From assembly GCA_045639125.1 (NCBI GenBank), contig JAZUCL010000015.1, positions 29,676 to 93,675 on the forward strand: a DNA stretch of 64,000 nt, in the 5' to 3' direction. A model generated the notes under the pieces. It did not search any database, had not been told where the DNA came from, and saw only the letters and a list, made by a program, of their open reading frames with translations. Shown in pieces: positions 17,942 through 26,742 of the stretch (within the stretch, counting starts at the first letter, position 1; the number at the start of each line of letters is the position of its first letter). The translations under genes were made by a program, and so were the position numbers. Origin of the DNA: JAZUCL01 sp045639125. Lineage in GTDB: Bacteria; Bacillota; Clostridia; Oscillospirales; QAMX01.

Positions 17942-19972
17942 ATGGATAAATACATAGGAAAACTGCTTGATAATCGTTACGAGATCCTTGAGATTATTGG
18001 TGTCGGTGGAATGGCAGTTGTATATAAGGCTCATTGTAAACTACTTAATCGCTTTGTTGCTATAAAGATACTTAAAGATGAATATGCAAAGGATGCCGAC
18101 TTCCGCAGGAGATTCCATACAGAAAGTCAGGCTGTTGCAAAACTGTCACATCAGAATATCGTTTCAATTTATGATGTCAACAGAAGTGACAATATTGAAT
18201 ATATTGTTATGGAACTTGTTGAAGGCGTTACATTGAAAGAGTATATGAGCCAAAATGGGAAACTTACAACTAATGAATTTCTTCATCTTGCACCTCAAAT
18301 TGCAGCAGCGTTGGAACACGCTCATATCCGTGGCATAATTCATAGAGATATTAAACCGCAAAATATTATCATACTTCCTGATGGAAGTCTTAAAGTGATG
18401 GACTTTGGCATTGCACGTTTTTCTAAGAGTCAGCAGACACTTACTGACGAGGCTCTTGGTTCTGTTCATTACGTATCACCTGAACAGGCAAAAGGCTCAA
18501 ATATTGATGATAGATCAGATATTTACTCCTTTGGTGTTGTAATGTATGAGATGCTTACAGGATGCTTGCCATTTGAGGGTGATACACCTGTTGCTGTTGT
18601 TCTTCAACACATCAACTCTATTCCATTACAGCCAAGAGAAATTGACCCATCAATTCCACAAGCACTTGAAGATATCACAATGAAGGCAATGAATCCGTCC
18701 CTTTCAAGACGATATGAGTCTTGCAAGGCGATATTAGCAGATTTCGAAAACTTTAGAAGTAACCCTTCTATTGACTTTGGATATGCCCATACAATTGAAA
18801 CTTCTGTATCCGATAATTCTTCAGGTAGTGACACGAAGAAGTTTGACAATACTAAAATTAAAGAAACTATGAGAGATTCTCGTCAAAACTTAAATAGAAG
18901 AAGACCACAGACTAAGAAAACAACTTCTAATCATTCAAGAAAATATGATGATGAGGACGATTACTATCCAAGACGGACACCGATTATTGCTTATCTTATA
19001 GCAGGTGTGCTCGTGTCTGCAGTTTTCTTTGGCGGTGCGGCATTTATTTTGACGACTATATTCAGTACAGCAGGTAGCAGTGCTAACACAGATGTACAAG
19101 TACCTGCTCTTGTCGGTAAAAAATTAAGTGATGTATTGTCTAATGAACAATATGCAGAAAAATATCGCATTATCGAAAACGAAAGTATGTACAACGACAC
19201 CTTCGATGAAGGATATATTATCCATCAAGAGCCAAGTGCCGGCAGAATGATAAAGGAAAATGCAGAAATTTATGTAACTGTCAGCCTTGGTGGCAAGAAA
19301 ATTACACTACCAGACATTACAAATTATGAGTATCGTTATGCTCAGTTACAACTGACTAAACTCGATTTGACTTATAAGGTTGAGCATGAGTTGTCTGATG
19401 AAATTGTTGAGGGTAATGTAACAAGAACAGAGCCTGAGGCATTGTCAGAGGTTAAAATTGGTGATGTAGTTACTATCTATGTAAGTCTTGGTAAGGAACG
19501 TGTGCTGACTACTGTTCCTGATTTAATTGGTAGTGATGAAAATGATGCACAGAGAATGCTTGAAAAGAGTAATCTTGTACTTGGTGAAGTAATTCCAACC
19601 CCCGATTCATCTGCAAAAGACGGAACTATTGTCAAGCAAAGTATCCCTAAAGGAACTGAGGTTGATGAAAAGACAGCCATTGATATTTATGTGTGTGATA
19701 ATGCTGTGGGTAATGATGTTCCTGATGAAAAACCACCTGAAAATCCACCAAAGCCGGTAGTAAACGGCACGCACAACCTTACTGTAAAACTTCCCGAAAC
19801 ACCTGAACGTGTAAAGGTAACACTTAGAGCAGGTGGTGAAGTTATCTACGAAAAAGAGCATAATACGTCAGAAGGCTCAATAGTTATTCCTCTCAAGGGA
19901 AGCGGCTCAATTCTTGCAAGACTTTACATTGATGACAAACTCACAGGTGAGCAAGTAATCAGATTTAATTAA
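17942..19972 (+). CDS. prkC: Ser/Thr protein kinase with PASTA domains (PrkC/Stk1)
   Basis: A 676-residue membrane kinase. The N-terminal Hanks domain (about 10-275) has the glycine loop IGVGGMAVV, the catalytic HRDIKPQN (about 134-141) and DFGIAR (about 154-159). A basic juxtamembrane region precedes one membrane helix (about 346-372), then three PASTA repeats (about 385-585) and a C-terminal beta-rich domain after a Pro-rich linker. PASTA domains sense muropeptides or lipid II; in spore formers PrkC also takes part in germination. AAGGAGG precedes the ATG. Confidence 0.96.
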   Translation: MDKYIGKLLDNRYEILEIIGVGGMAVVYKAHCKLLNRFVAIKILKDEYAKDADFRRRFHTESQAVAKLSHQNIVSIYDVNRSDNIEYIVMELVEGVTLKEYMSQNGKLTTNEFLHLAPQIAAALEHAHIRGIIHRDIKPQNIIILPDGSLKVMDFGIARFSKSQQTLTDEALGSVHYVSPEQAKGSNIDDRSDIYSFGVVMYEMLTGCLPFEGDTPVAVVLQHINSIPLQPREIDPSIPQALEDITMKAMNPSLSRRYESCKAILADFENFRSNPSIDFGYAHTIETSVSDNSSGSDTKKFDNTKIKETMRDSRQNLNRRRPQTKKTTSNHSRKYDDEDDYYPRRTPIIAYLIAGVLVSAVFFGGAAFILTTIFSTAGSSANTDVQVPALVGKKLSDVLSNEQYAEKYRIIENESMYNDTFDEGYIIHQEPSAGRMIKENAEIYVTVSLGGKKITLPDITNYEYRYAQLQLTKLDLTYKVEHELSDEIVEGNVTRTEPEALSEVKIGDVVTIYVSLGKERVLTTVPDLIGSDENDAQRMLEKSNLVLGEVIPTPDSSAKDGTIVKQSIPKGTEVDEKTAIDIYVCDNAVGNDVPDEKPPENPPKPVVNGTHNLTVKLPETPERVKVTLRAGGEVIYEKEHNTSEGSIVIPLKGSGSILARLYIDDKLTGEQVIRFN

Positions 19973-19983
19973 CAGGTGAAACA

Positions 19984-20877
19984 ATGGTCGAAGGTATAAT
20001 CGTTAAAGGAATAGGCGGATTATATTATGTTGATACGCCAGATAAGCAATTTACCTGCCGTGCTCGTGGTAAATTCCGTCGTGACAAAATTCTACCCATG
20101 GTAGGGGATCGTGTTGTTATTTGTCCTCAGGAACATGGCGACAGCACGATTGAGGAAATAAAACCACGAAGAAACTCCCTTATAAGACCTGCAATTGCAA
20201 ATCTTGATGCGTTGATGGTAATTGTCTCGGCAGCACCGCCGGTAACTGAACTTATGTTAATAGATAAGATTTGTGCTATTGCCGGATACAAGGGTATAGA
20301 AGTAATTATTTGCATCAATAAAATTGATATAAGTGATGCAACTCAGTATAATCGTATATATTCTAAGTCAGGATTTAGAGTTATAAATGTCAGTGCACAG
20401 ACAGGTGAGGGAATAGAGAATATTCCTCGTGTCCTTAACGGACGTATAACGGCGTTGACAGGCAATTCCGGTGTTGGAAAGTCGAGTATACTAAATGCAT
20501 TATACCCTAATATTAACGTATCTACCGGTGATATAAGCGAAAAAATCGGGCGTGGCAGACATACTACACGACACGTTGAACTGTTCCCTGTAGACGATTA
20601 TGGCGGTTATATTGCAGATACTCCCGGTTTTTCTTCCTTTGATGTTGAACGTATGGACCTTGTATTTCGTGATAAACTGCAAGATGGATTTATTGACTTT
20701 CAAAAATTTATACCTGAGTGTCGATATACAGGCTGTGCACATATACTTGAACAGGATTGTGCAGTGAAGGCTGCAGTTGAAAACGGTGAAATTGAACGCT
20801 CACGTTATGACAGTTACGTGTCACTATATAATAGTATGAAGGATTATAAAGAATGGGAACGAAAGAAAAATGTGTAA
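19984..20877 (+). CDS. rsgA: Ribosome small-subunit GTPase RsgA
   Basis: A 297-residue circularly permuted GTPase for late 30S maturation. Order is OB fold (about 1-65), G4 CINKID (about 112-117), G1 GNSGVGKSS (about 160-168), and G3 DTPGF (about 212-216), confirming permutation. The C-terminal zinc motif CRYTGCAH followed by EQDC is intact. It follows prkC by 11 bases; the 3' end overlaps thiN by 25 bases. Confidence 0.95.
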   Translation: MVEGIIVKGIGGLYYVDTPDKQFTCRARGKFRRDKILPMVGDRVVICPQEHGDSTIEEIKPRRNSLIRPAIANLDALMVIVSAAPPVTELMLIDKICAIAGYKGIEVIICINKIDISDATQYNRIYSKSGFRVINVSAQTGEGIENIPRVLNGRITALTGNSGVGKSSILNALYPNINVSTGDISEKIGRGRHTTRHVELFPVDDYGGYIADTPGFSSFDVERMDLVFRDKLQDGFIDFQKFIPECRYTGCAHILEQDCAVKAAVENGEIERSRYDSYVSLYNSMKDYKEWERKKNV

Positions 20878-21500
20878 TCATTTCATCAGGTGACTGTATG
20901 ACATCTGACGTTACCGAAATAGTTTCAAACGCACTTATTGTATGTGCCGACGGCGGTATCGATAATGCATTAAAAATGGGGATAACTCCTCACGTTTTAA
21001 TAGGCGATGGCGACTCTATGTGTAGAGAAACTAATGTAAAGGTAAACTACTTAGTATCGTTACCGACAGAGAAAGATGTGACTGACACGACTGCTTGTAT
21101 TGAATATGCAGTGGGTGTTGGGTGTAAAGAAATTTACTTACTGTGTTGTTCAGGCGGCAGAGCAGATCACATGATTTCTAATATTTTTACTCTTGAATAC
21201 CTTTACAATCGCAATATTAAAGCCATTTTTTGTGATGATTTTAACGAAATACAAATTATTGGTTCAGGCATACATTTTATTGACAGGAGTGACAAGTACA
21301 AATACTTGTCAATAATTCCTCTTGATATTTTTGTCGAGGGCGTTACTCTAAAAGGGTTAAAGTATCCTCTTTATGATTATACCCTTTGTCGTGAATCATC
21401 TTCTTTAGGTGTCAGCAATGAGTTTGTGTCTCAAAGTGCAGAAATTTCAATTTCTAACGGAAGATGTCTTTTAATTAGAAGTCGTGATAAAAGAAATTAA
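20853..21500 (+). CDS. thiN: Thiamine pyrophosphokinase
   Basis: A 215-residue enzyme converting thiamine plus ATP to thiamine pyrophosphate. The family marks are CADGGIDNAL near residue 30, IGDGDSM (about 50-56), LPTEKDVTDT (about 70-79) and the segment around CSGGRADH (about 100-107). The start lies inside rsgA, so translation is likely coupled. This order (prkC-rsgA-rpe-thiN in other Firmicutes) lacks rpe here. Confidence 0.9.
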   Translation: MGTKEKCVIISSGDCMTSDVTEIVSNALIVCADGGIDNALKMGITPHVLIGDGDSMCRETNVKVNYLVSLPTEKDVTDTTACIEYAVGVGCKEIYLLCCSGGRADHMISNIFTLEYLYNRNIKAIFCDDFNEIQIIGSGIHFIDRSDKYKYLSIIPLDIFVEGVTLKGLKYPLYDYTLCRESSSLGVSNEFVSQSAEISISNGRCLLIRSRDKRN

Positions 21501-21565
21501 AGTAACATTTTCCATAAATCTTGACTATACTGTATTATAACTACTGCTGTATAGGAGGGGTTTAT

Positions 21566-21706
21566 GTGTGTCCTCGCAAAATTATTGGGCTCGTTATGGT
21601 AGCACTTTCTTTAGGATTTTTGCTTGCTGTGTTACTCCCACCGTGGTGTATTCTTTGGATTTTCATTGTTTTTTTACTTATTTATGGCATTTTACAACTT
21701 CGTTAA
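21566..21706 (+). CDS. Small (46-residue) membrane protein upstream of sipL
   Basis: The reading frame starts at GTG 21566, seven bases after a strong AGGAGG (21553-21558), and encodes a 46-residue protein with a Cys-Pro-Arg-Lys N-terminus and two membrane segments separated by LLPPWC. An overlapping ATG at 21564 in another frame opens only 12 codons. Similar small Clostridia proteins with a PPW turn exist, but I know no function. It is followed by a terminator, so it can be an independent unit or the end of the thiN transcript. The good ribosome site is the main support. Confidence 0.7.
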   Translation: MCPRKIIGLVMVALSLGFLLAVLLPPWCILWIFIVFLLIYGILQLR

Positions 21707-21715
21707 TATTTTTTT

Positions 21716-21745
21716 GCGGTATCCTTTTTAGGATACCGCTTTTTG
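21716..21745 (+). terminator. Intrinsic terminator after the 46-residue gene
   Basis: GCGGTATCC (21716-21724) pairs perfectly with GGATACCGC (21731-21739) around a T-rich loop, followed directly by TTTTTG. Confidence 0.9.
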
Positions 21746-21748
21746 TTG

Positions 21749-21777
21749 TCCTATTTTTACACACGTCCACATATAAA
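21749..21777 (+). promoter_or_regulatory. Candidate sigma-E-type promoter of sipL
   Basis: A CATATAAAT-like -10 at 21770-21778 follows a CTATTT-containing segment about 14 bases upstream, loosely matching the sigma-E pattern expected for sipL. A second CATAAAT at 21796 is too close to the ribosome site to be a -10. Weak. Confidence 0.25.
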
Positions 21778-21819
21778 TATCATAGCCGATTACAACATAA
21801 ATAAGGAGGAACAAAGGCT

Positions 21820-23325
21820 ATGGAACTTACAAAGCAGCAACTTTTGTATCGCAAACAGACTGCAGATGCATTATTTCACATTAACGAAAGCGGTGACAGT
21901 ATTATTCCCGACAGTTTATCTGATGCCCAAAGAATTATTGACGCATATCCAATTTTTATGATTCGTGAAAAACAACCACGACAAGATGCATTTAGTATAA
22001 AACTAAATATTTTAATAAATGTTCTGTATCTTGCCGAGGACGGAAACTCTATTTGCAGTGTTTCAATTCCTCTTGGCGTAACTGTATCAGATACCGTTTC
22101 AGGCATTACTCCAACAAGTGAACTTATGTGTATGTTTTCTGACTGTTTAGCACAGGCACGTCTTCTCAATTCACGTAAGATTTCAGTAACTGCAAGTTGC
22201 CAGATGAGACTTAATTCCTACGATAGTGTCCGTGAACTGTTGACAACTGATGTAGCAGGGGATAACAGTGATAGTTGTGAATGTTTATGGCATGAGTTTG
22301 ACAGCGTTGAAACAACGTGTGCAATTACAAGAAATTTTTCCGTATCAGATGAAATTTCTTTCCCTATATCGGCTGATAGATGCGGTACATTACTACGTAC
22401 TAAGGCAACTATATCTGCAAATGAAATTAAGGTTGTGAATAATAAAGTCGTAATGAAAGGCGAAGTCAAACTTGATGCTCTTATGAGTACCACAGATAAT
22501 AAAATTGAGCCTGTAAGCACATCGGTTCCATTTACTCAAATTTCTGATGTAAGTGATGTTTCAGACAGGTCGCAGCCTAATGTACAATTTACACTTCGGA
22601 ATATGGAAATTGAGCCACTTGGAGATTCATCACAGAATAATGGGTGTAGATATCTTATTTCAATGGGAATTTGTGCCGATATTATTCAGACTGATACTGT
22701 TAAACGAAAAGTGCTTTCAGATATTTATTCAACTTCCGACAATCTTTCCTGTGAACGCAAGGATTACAGTTATTCTACTTCTCAGTTAGGCAATGAAATT
22801 ACAGTATCTGTCAATGAAGTAATGGAACTTGGCACAAATGTATCAAATGTTATTACAGCAGACATTGCAGTATGTGATACGGTAGAACTAAATGATGATG
22901 AAACTTCAATTCCTGTAACGTGTACCGTTATGTATACAGATGATTCATTGCAGCCTCAATCAGCATCAAGACGGTTATATGGTAAAATTTCAGAACAGGG
23001 AAGTGGTAATTATCGTATTATTTGGACACAGCCACGTGTTCAGATAGGTAGTGATGGTTCTTTACCTATTACATTTGAATTAAGACTTGTGCCAATAACA
23101 CATAAGAGTGTTACTGTATCACAAATCGATGAAGTGAAGATTGATGGTAAATTGCCGGAAGTCAGTGACAATGGTGTGTTACTTCGCAGAATCAGAAAGA
23201 ACGACACTCTTTGGGATATTGGTAAGGAGTATCGTGTACCTATTGAAACAATACGGGAAATTAACAAAACTCAGGACCTGCCCAGTGACAGAACAATGCT
23301 TGTAATTCCCGTTGGCAGAGTATAG
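21820..23325 (+). CDS. sipL: SipL, SpoIVA-interacting spore coat protein (DUF3794 + LysM)
   Basis: A 501-residue protein with DUF3794-type beta domains (about 30-410) and a C-terminal LysM domain (about 448-500, LLRRIRKNDTLWDIGKEY broken by the usual Asn-Asp and TLWDI core). This architecture is that of Clostridioides SipL, whose LysM domain binds SpoIVA to tether the coat to the forespore membrane; it replaces Bacillus SpoVID. AAGGAGG lies ten bases before the ATG. Its direct neighbour is spoIVA, which strongly supports the call. Confidence 0.9.
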   Translation: MELTKQQLLYRKQTADALFHINESGDSIIPDSLSDAQRIIDAYPIFMIREKQPRQDAFSIKLNILINVLYLAEDGNSICSVSIPLGVTVSDTVSGITPTSELMCMFSDCLAQARLLNSRKISVTASCQMRLNSYDSVRELLTTDVAGDNSDSCECLWHEFDSVETTCAITRNFSVSDEISFPISADRCGTLLRTKATISANEIKVVNNKVVMKGEVKLDALMSTTDNKIEPVSTSVPFTQISDVSDVSDRSQPNVQFTLRNMEIEPLGDSSQNNGCRYLISMGICADIIQTDTVKRKVLSDIYSTSDNLSCERKDYSYSTSQLGNEITVSVNEVMELGTNVSNVITADIAVCDTVELNDDETSIPVTCTVMYTDDSLQPQSASRRLYGKISEQGSGNYRIIWTQPRVQIGSDGSLPITFELRLVPITHKSVTVSQIDEVKIDGKLPEVSDNGVLLRRIRKNDTLWDIGKEYRVPIETIREINKTQDLPSDRTMLVIPVGRV

Positions 23326-23367
23326 AACTACTATTGACGAAATTTTAAGAAAGGCGTTGTTTTAATA

Positions 23368-24840
23368 ATGGATAAAATTTATGAAGAAATTGCACAGCGA
23401 ACGAATGGCGATATTTATATTGGGGTAGTCGGACCTGTGAGAACTGGTAAATCTACGTTTATTAAGCGATTTATGGACACTCTTGTATTGCCACGAATCG
23501 AGAATACATATACCAAGGAGCGTGCAAGAGATGAACTGCCTCAAAGTGGTAGTGGTAAGACGATTATGACGGCTGAACCAAAGTTCGTGCCAGAAGATGC
23601 AATCACTCTGCCTTTTGGTGAAAATGTATCTGCAAAGGTTCGTTTGATTGACTGTGTTGGATATATGATAAATGGAGCACTTGGTCAATTCGAGGGGGAA
23701 AATCCACGAATGGTATCTACTCCTTGGTTTGATCATGAAATACCGATGGCACAAGCCGCTGAAATTGGTACACAAAAGGTTATAAATGACCACTCCACAA
23801 TAGGTATTGTAATTACAACCGATGGAAGTATCACTGAATTTTCACGAGAAGACTATATCCCAGCAGAAGAACGTGTTATTAGGGAACTTAAAGAGATTGG
23901 AAAGCCTTTTATAGTTGTTGTAAATTCAGTTACTCCTAAAAGTGAAAGTTGTATTGAACTTTGTAATACAATTATAAAACGATACGGTGTTAGTTGTCGT
24001 GCAGTCAACTGTCAAACGATGACAGAGGGAGAAATAACAGAACTACTTGGTGAGGTGCTTCGTGAGTTTCCAGTAGAGGAGGTAATGCTTAAACTGCCGA
24101 GGTGGTTTAAGCATCTTAAATCTGATCACCCAATTAAATTAACTGTAATGACGGATATTAGTAATGCATCTGAACAACTTGAATCTGTACGGCAAGTTTC
24201 AGATATGCTTGCATCACTTTCTGAATGTCCGTACTTGGAACGTGCAGAGTTAACTGATGCAGATCTCGGCAGAGGAATATTAAACTGCGTACTATCAATG
24301 CCTAAAAGTTTATTTTACCAAGTTGTTGAGGAAGAAACAGGTGTTAAGGTAAATGATGAGGGCGATTTTATACCGATGATGTGCGAATATTCGAGGTTAA
24401 GAAAAGAGTATTCTAAAATTTCATCTGCACTTCAGCAGGTAAAAGATACAGGATATGGAATTGTAATGCCTGACATTAGTGAATTACATCTTGAAGAACC
24501 TGAAATTATGATGCAAGGCAACAGATATGGTGTAAGGCTTAGAGCAAGTGCACCGAGTATACATTTAATTCGTGCCGATATACAAACAGAGGTTTCGCCT
24601 ATTGTCGGCTCGGAGAAACAATCTGAAGAATTGGTACATTATCTGCTCAAAGAATTTGATGGTGAGCCTGAAAAACTATGGCAGTCAAATATCTTTGGCA
24701 AGTCACTTCATGAACTTGTAAGTGAGGGATTAAATACCAAACTGTCAAAGATGCCTGAAGATGCAAGAGGGAAATTGCAAGAAACACTTCAGCGAATTAT
24801 AAACGAGGGCTGTACAGGGCTTATTTGCATTATACTGTAA
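23368..24840 (+). CDS. spoIVA: SpoIVA, coat morphogenetic ATPase
   Basis: A 490-residue protein, the same size as Bacillus SpoIVA (about 492). Walker A is GPVRTGKST (about residues 24-32) and the sensor/switch region DCVGYMINGA follows near 92. The C-terminus ends GCTGLICIIL, the membrane-anchoring hydrophobic tail. SpoIVA hydrolyses ATP to polymerise on the forespore surface and is the basement layer of the coat. It follows sipL by 42 bases; AAGAAAGG is the ribosome site. Confidence 0.97.
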   Translation: MDKIYEEIAQRTNGDIYIGVVGPVRTGKSTFIKRFMDTLVLPRIENTYTKERARDELPQSGSGKTIMTAEPKFVPEDAITLPFGENVSAKVRLIDCVGYMINGALGQFEGENPRMVSTPWFDHEIPMAQAAEIGTQKVINDHSTIGIVITTDGSITEFSREDYIPAEERVIRELKEIGKPFIVVVNSVTPKSESCIELCNTIIKRYGVSCRAVNCQTMTEGEITELLGEVLREFPVEEVMLKLPRWFKHLKSDHPIKLTVMTDISNASEQLESVRQVSDMLASLSECPYLERAELTDADLGRGILNCVLSMPKSLFYQVVEEETGVKVNDEGDFIPMMCEYSRLRKEYSKISSALQQVKDTGYGIVMPDISELHLEEPEIMMQGNRYGVRLRASAPSIHLIRADIQTEVSPIVGSEKQSEELVHYLLKEFDGEPEKLWQSNIFGKSLHELVSEGLNTKLSKMPEDARGKLQETLQRIINEGCTGLICIIL

Positions 24841-24845
24841 ATTAT

Positions 24846-25007
24846 TCTTGCATAAAAAACATTTATGCTATACTTTTATAATACATTGCGATCTCTCTTG
24901 ATATGCTGAAAAAGTACTTAGATTGTATGGCAGAGATTATCGAAAAGTGTTACGAATAATGTTTTGAATAAAGACTTCGGTGGTATTTTTTCACCGAAGT
25001 CTTTTAA
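24846..25007 (+). other. Intergenic stretch with possible small transcription unit and terminator
   Basis: After spoIVA, an AT-rich inverted repeat (GCATAAA 24850-24856, TTTATGC 24862-24868) is followed by promoter-like TATACT and TATAAT words. An 18-codon frame from ATG 24903 (MLKKYLDCMAEIIEKCYE) follows, without a ribosome site, and then the terminator. It may be a short RNA, a gene remnant, or just the 3' region of spoIVA. Confidence 0.3.
24971..25007 (+). terminator. Intrinsic terminator downstream of spoIVA
   Basis: AAGACTTCGGTG (24971-24982) pairs perfectly with CACCGAAGTCTT (24992-25003), followed by TTTT. It lies 130 bases beyond the spoIVA stop. Confidence 0.9.
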
Positions 25008-25017
25008 TCGCATTAAC

Positions 25018-25046
25018 TTGTAAAATAAGTTATTTTGTGGTAGAAT
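25018..25046 (+). promoter_or_regulatory. Sigma-A promoter of the DUF2461 gene
   Basis: TTGTAA at 25018-25023 and TAGAAT at 25041-25046 with 17-bp spacing, 30 bases before the ATG. Confidence 0.7.
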
Positions 25047-25075
25047 AATTTATCACAACATAAGAGGTATGTAAA

Positions 25076-25744
25076 ATGGCTTTTACTCAGGATACACTTG
25101 ATTTTCTGTTTGAAAACAAACTAAATGACAGTAGAGCGTGGTTTCACGAACATCACGATATTTATGAGCGTGTTGTCATGGCACCTCTAAAAGAATTGGC
25201 AAGTCGTTTAGAACCGTTTATGCTTTCTGTTGACCCTTTAATAATAACATCTAACAGGCGTGTAATATCACGTATAAATCGAGACATTCGTTTTACCCAT
25301 GATAAATCTCTCTACCGCAGTAATATGTGGCTTGCGTATTCTCGTGATAAGCATCAATTTGGCGGTGTTCCGGCATTCTATTTTGAAATTTCACTCCATG
25401 GTTTTGATTTTGGGTGTGGATATTATAATATGCCTGCTGAAACACTAAAAACTGCAAAAGAGTTAATTTTGCGTGACGACCCTAAATTTTGTGAGGCATT
25501 TGAGGCCTACAATAATCAATCTGTTTTCACTCTCTATGGTGATATGTATAAAAAGACAAAATACCCAAATGTATCTGATGAATTAAAACAATGGCTTGAT
25601 CGGAAAAATATCGGTTTTTCTGCAGAATGTGATGACTTCGATTTGCTGTTTTCCGACAAACTTGCAGACTATTTGATTGAACGTTGGAAGTATCTTGAAG
25701 CACCGTATGAGTTTTTATTAAAGGCAGTTTCAACACTCGTATAA
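25076..25744 (+). CDS. DUF2461 domain-containing protein
   Basis: A 222-residue soluble protein covering one DUF2461 (TIGR02453-like) domain end to end. Recognisable pieces are FLFENKLNDSRAWFHEH near the start (about residues 10-26), RINRDIRFTHDKSLYR (about 64-79) and GCGYYNMPAETL (about 117-128). The family is widespread in bacteria and fungi, without an established biochemical role. It is monocistronic between its own promoter and the nagB promoter. AGAGGT precedes the ATG. Family call good, function unknown. Confidence 0.85.
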   Translation: MAFTQDTLDFLFENKLNDSRAWFHEHHDIYERVVMAPLKELASRLEPFMLSVDPLIITSNRRVISRINRDIRFTHDKSLYRSNMWLAYSRDKHQFGGVPAFYFEISLHGFDFGCGYYNMPAETLKTAKELILRDDPKFCEAFEAYNNQSVFTLYGDMYKKTKYPNVSDELKQWLDRKNIGFSAECDDFDLLFSDKLADYLIERWKYLEAPYEFLLKAVSTLV

Positions 25745-25802
25745 CTTTAGCATGTAAAATTAAATAGACAAATTTATCCACAAAAATGTACGCTTTCGGC
25801 TA

Positions 25803-25831
25803 TTTACAAATCTACTAATGTGGTATATAAT
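25803..25831 (+). promoter_or_regulatory. Sigma-A promoter of nagB
   Basis: TTTACA at 25803-25808, 17-bp spacer, TATAAT at 25826-25831. A consensus -10; the leader is about 25 bases. Confidence 0.8.
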
Positions 25832-25862
25832 TAAGTAAACTATGATTAGGAGATGGTTTTTT

Positions 25863-26615
25863 ATGAAAATTATTAAGGCAAAAGACTACAATGATATGAG
25901 CCGTCATGCTGCTAACATTATTGCAGCACAGGCAATCTCAAAGCCTAACAGTTTGTTTGGCTTTGCTACAGGCTCTACACCTCTTGGTACGTATGCTGCT
26001 CTCATTGAGAAGAATAAGGCCGGTGATGTAGATTTCTCGGAGGCATCTACTGTTAACCTTGACGAGTATGTAGGACTTAACAAAGAGCATGATCAGAGTT
26101 ATTACTACTATATGCACACTAATTTCCTTGATAAAATCAATATTAAGCCTGAAAATACTAATCTTCCCGATGGTATGGCTACCGATATTAATGCTGAACT
26201 TGCTCGATATGATGCACTTATTGCAAGTTTTGGCGGTGTTGATCTTCAACTTCTTGGTATAGGCCACGATGGTCATATTGGCTTTAACGAGCCTGCTGAC
26301 CACTTCTCTAAGGGAACCAACTGTGTTGAACTTACAGAGATGACTATTGAAGCAAACAAGAGATTTTTTGCATCTGCTAACGATGTTCCTCGTAAGGCTC
26401 TTACAATGGGTACTCGTGAGATTATGCAGGCTAAGAAAATCCTTATTATCATCAACGGTGCTGATAAAGCAGAAATCACTTATAAGGCATTTTGTGGTGA
26501 CATTACACCTGAAGTTCCTGCATCTATTCTTCAACTTCACCCTGATGTTACCCTTGTTGCCGACCCTGAAGCACTTTCAATGATTGCTGAAAAGTGTCCT
26601 GAACTTTTGAAGTAA
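25863..26615 (+). CDS. nagB: Glucosamine-6-phosphate deaminase
   Basis: A 250-residue enzyme converting glucosamine-6-phosphate to fructose-6-phosphate and ammonia. GFATGSTPLGTY (about residues 33-44), NLDEYVGL (about 65-72) and GIGHDGHIGFNEPAD (about 131-145) form the active site, including the catalytic His. I chose ATG 25863, which has AGGAGATGG seven bases upstream; the in-frame ATG at 25842 lies too near the promoter and adds an unrelated segment. Codon use is strongly biased, suggesting high expression. nagA is not adjacent. Confidence 0.95.
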   Translation: MKIIKAKDYNDMSRHAANIIAAQAISKPNSLFGFATGSTPLGTYAALIEKNKAGDVDFSEASTVNLDEYVGLNKEHDQSYYYYMHTNFLDKINIKPENTNLPDGMATDINAELARYDALIASFGGVDLQLLGIGHDGHIGFNEPADHFSKGTNCVELTEMTIEANKRFFASANDVPRKALTMGTREIMQAKKILIIINGADKAEITYKAFCGDITPEVPASILQLHPDVTLVADPEALSMIAEKCPELLK

Positions 26616-26621
26616 TTTTTG

Positions 26622-26660
26622 ACCCCATCGAAGTCGTAATCTTTGATGGGGTTTGTTTTA
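26622..26660 (+). terminator. Intrinsic terminator after nagB
   Basis: An 11-bp stem (CCCCATCGAAG with CTTTGATGGGG, one G-T pair) and a TTTGTTTT tract immediately after nagB. Confidence 0.85.
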
Positions 26661-26678
26661 TACATCCACCCGAAATCC

Positions 26679-26707
26679 TTGACATTTTTTTATAAATATG
26701 TGATAAT
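26679..26707 (+). promoter_or_regulatory. Sigma-A promoter of the hprK operon
   Basis: A consensus TTGACA (26679-26684), 17-bp spacer and GATAAT (26702-26707). An imperfect inverted repeat overlaps the -10 and start region. Confidence 0.8.
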
Positions 26708-26730
26708 ATATTATTGCAGTAATATATCAC
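26700..26730. repeat. Imperfect inverted repeat over hprK -10 and start point
   Basis: GTGATAATATATTA at 26700-26713 faces GTAATATATCAC at 26719-26730; the arms pair with a three-base bulge. The position suits an operator or a leader hairpin, but the region is AT-rich and chance is possible. Confidence 0.4.
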
Positions 26731-26742
26731 TTGGAGGTACTT

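Noticed and set aside
25938..26540. A 200-residue minus-strand frame across nagB
   Set aside because: It is a shadow of a strongly codon-biased gene, Cys/Arg/Ser-rich without domain signals, and lacks a promoter or ribosome site.
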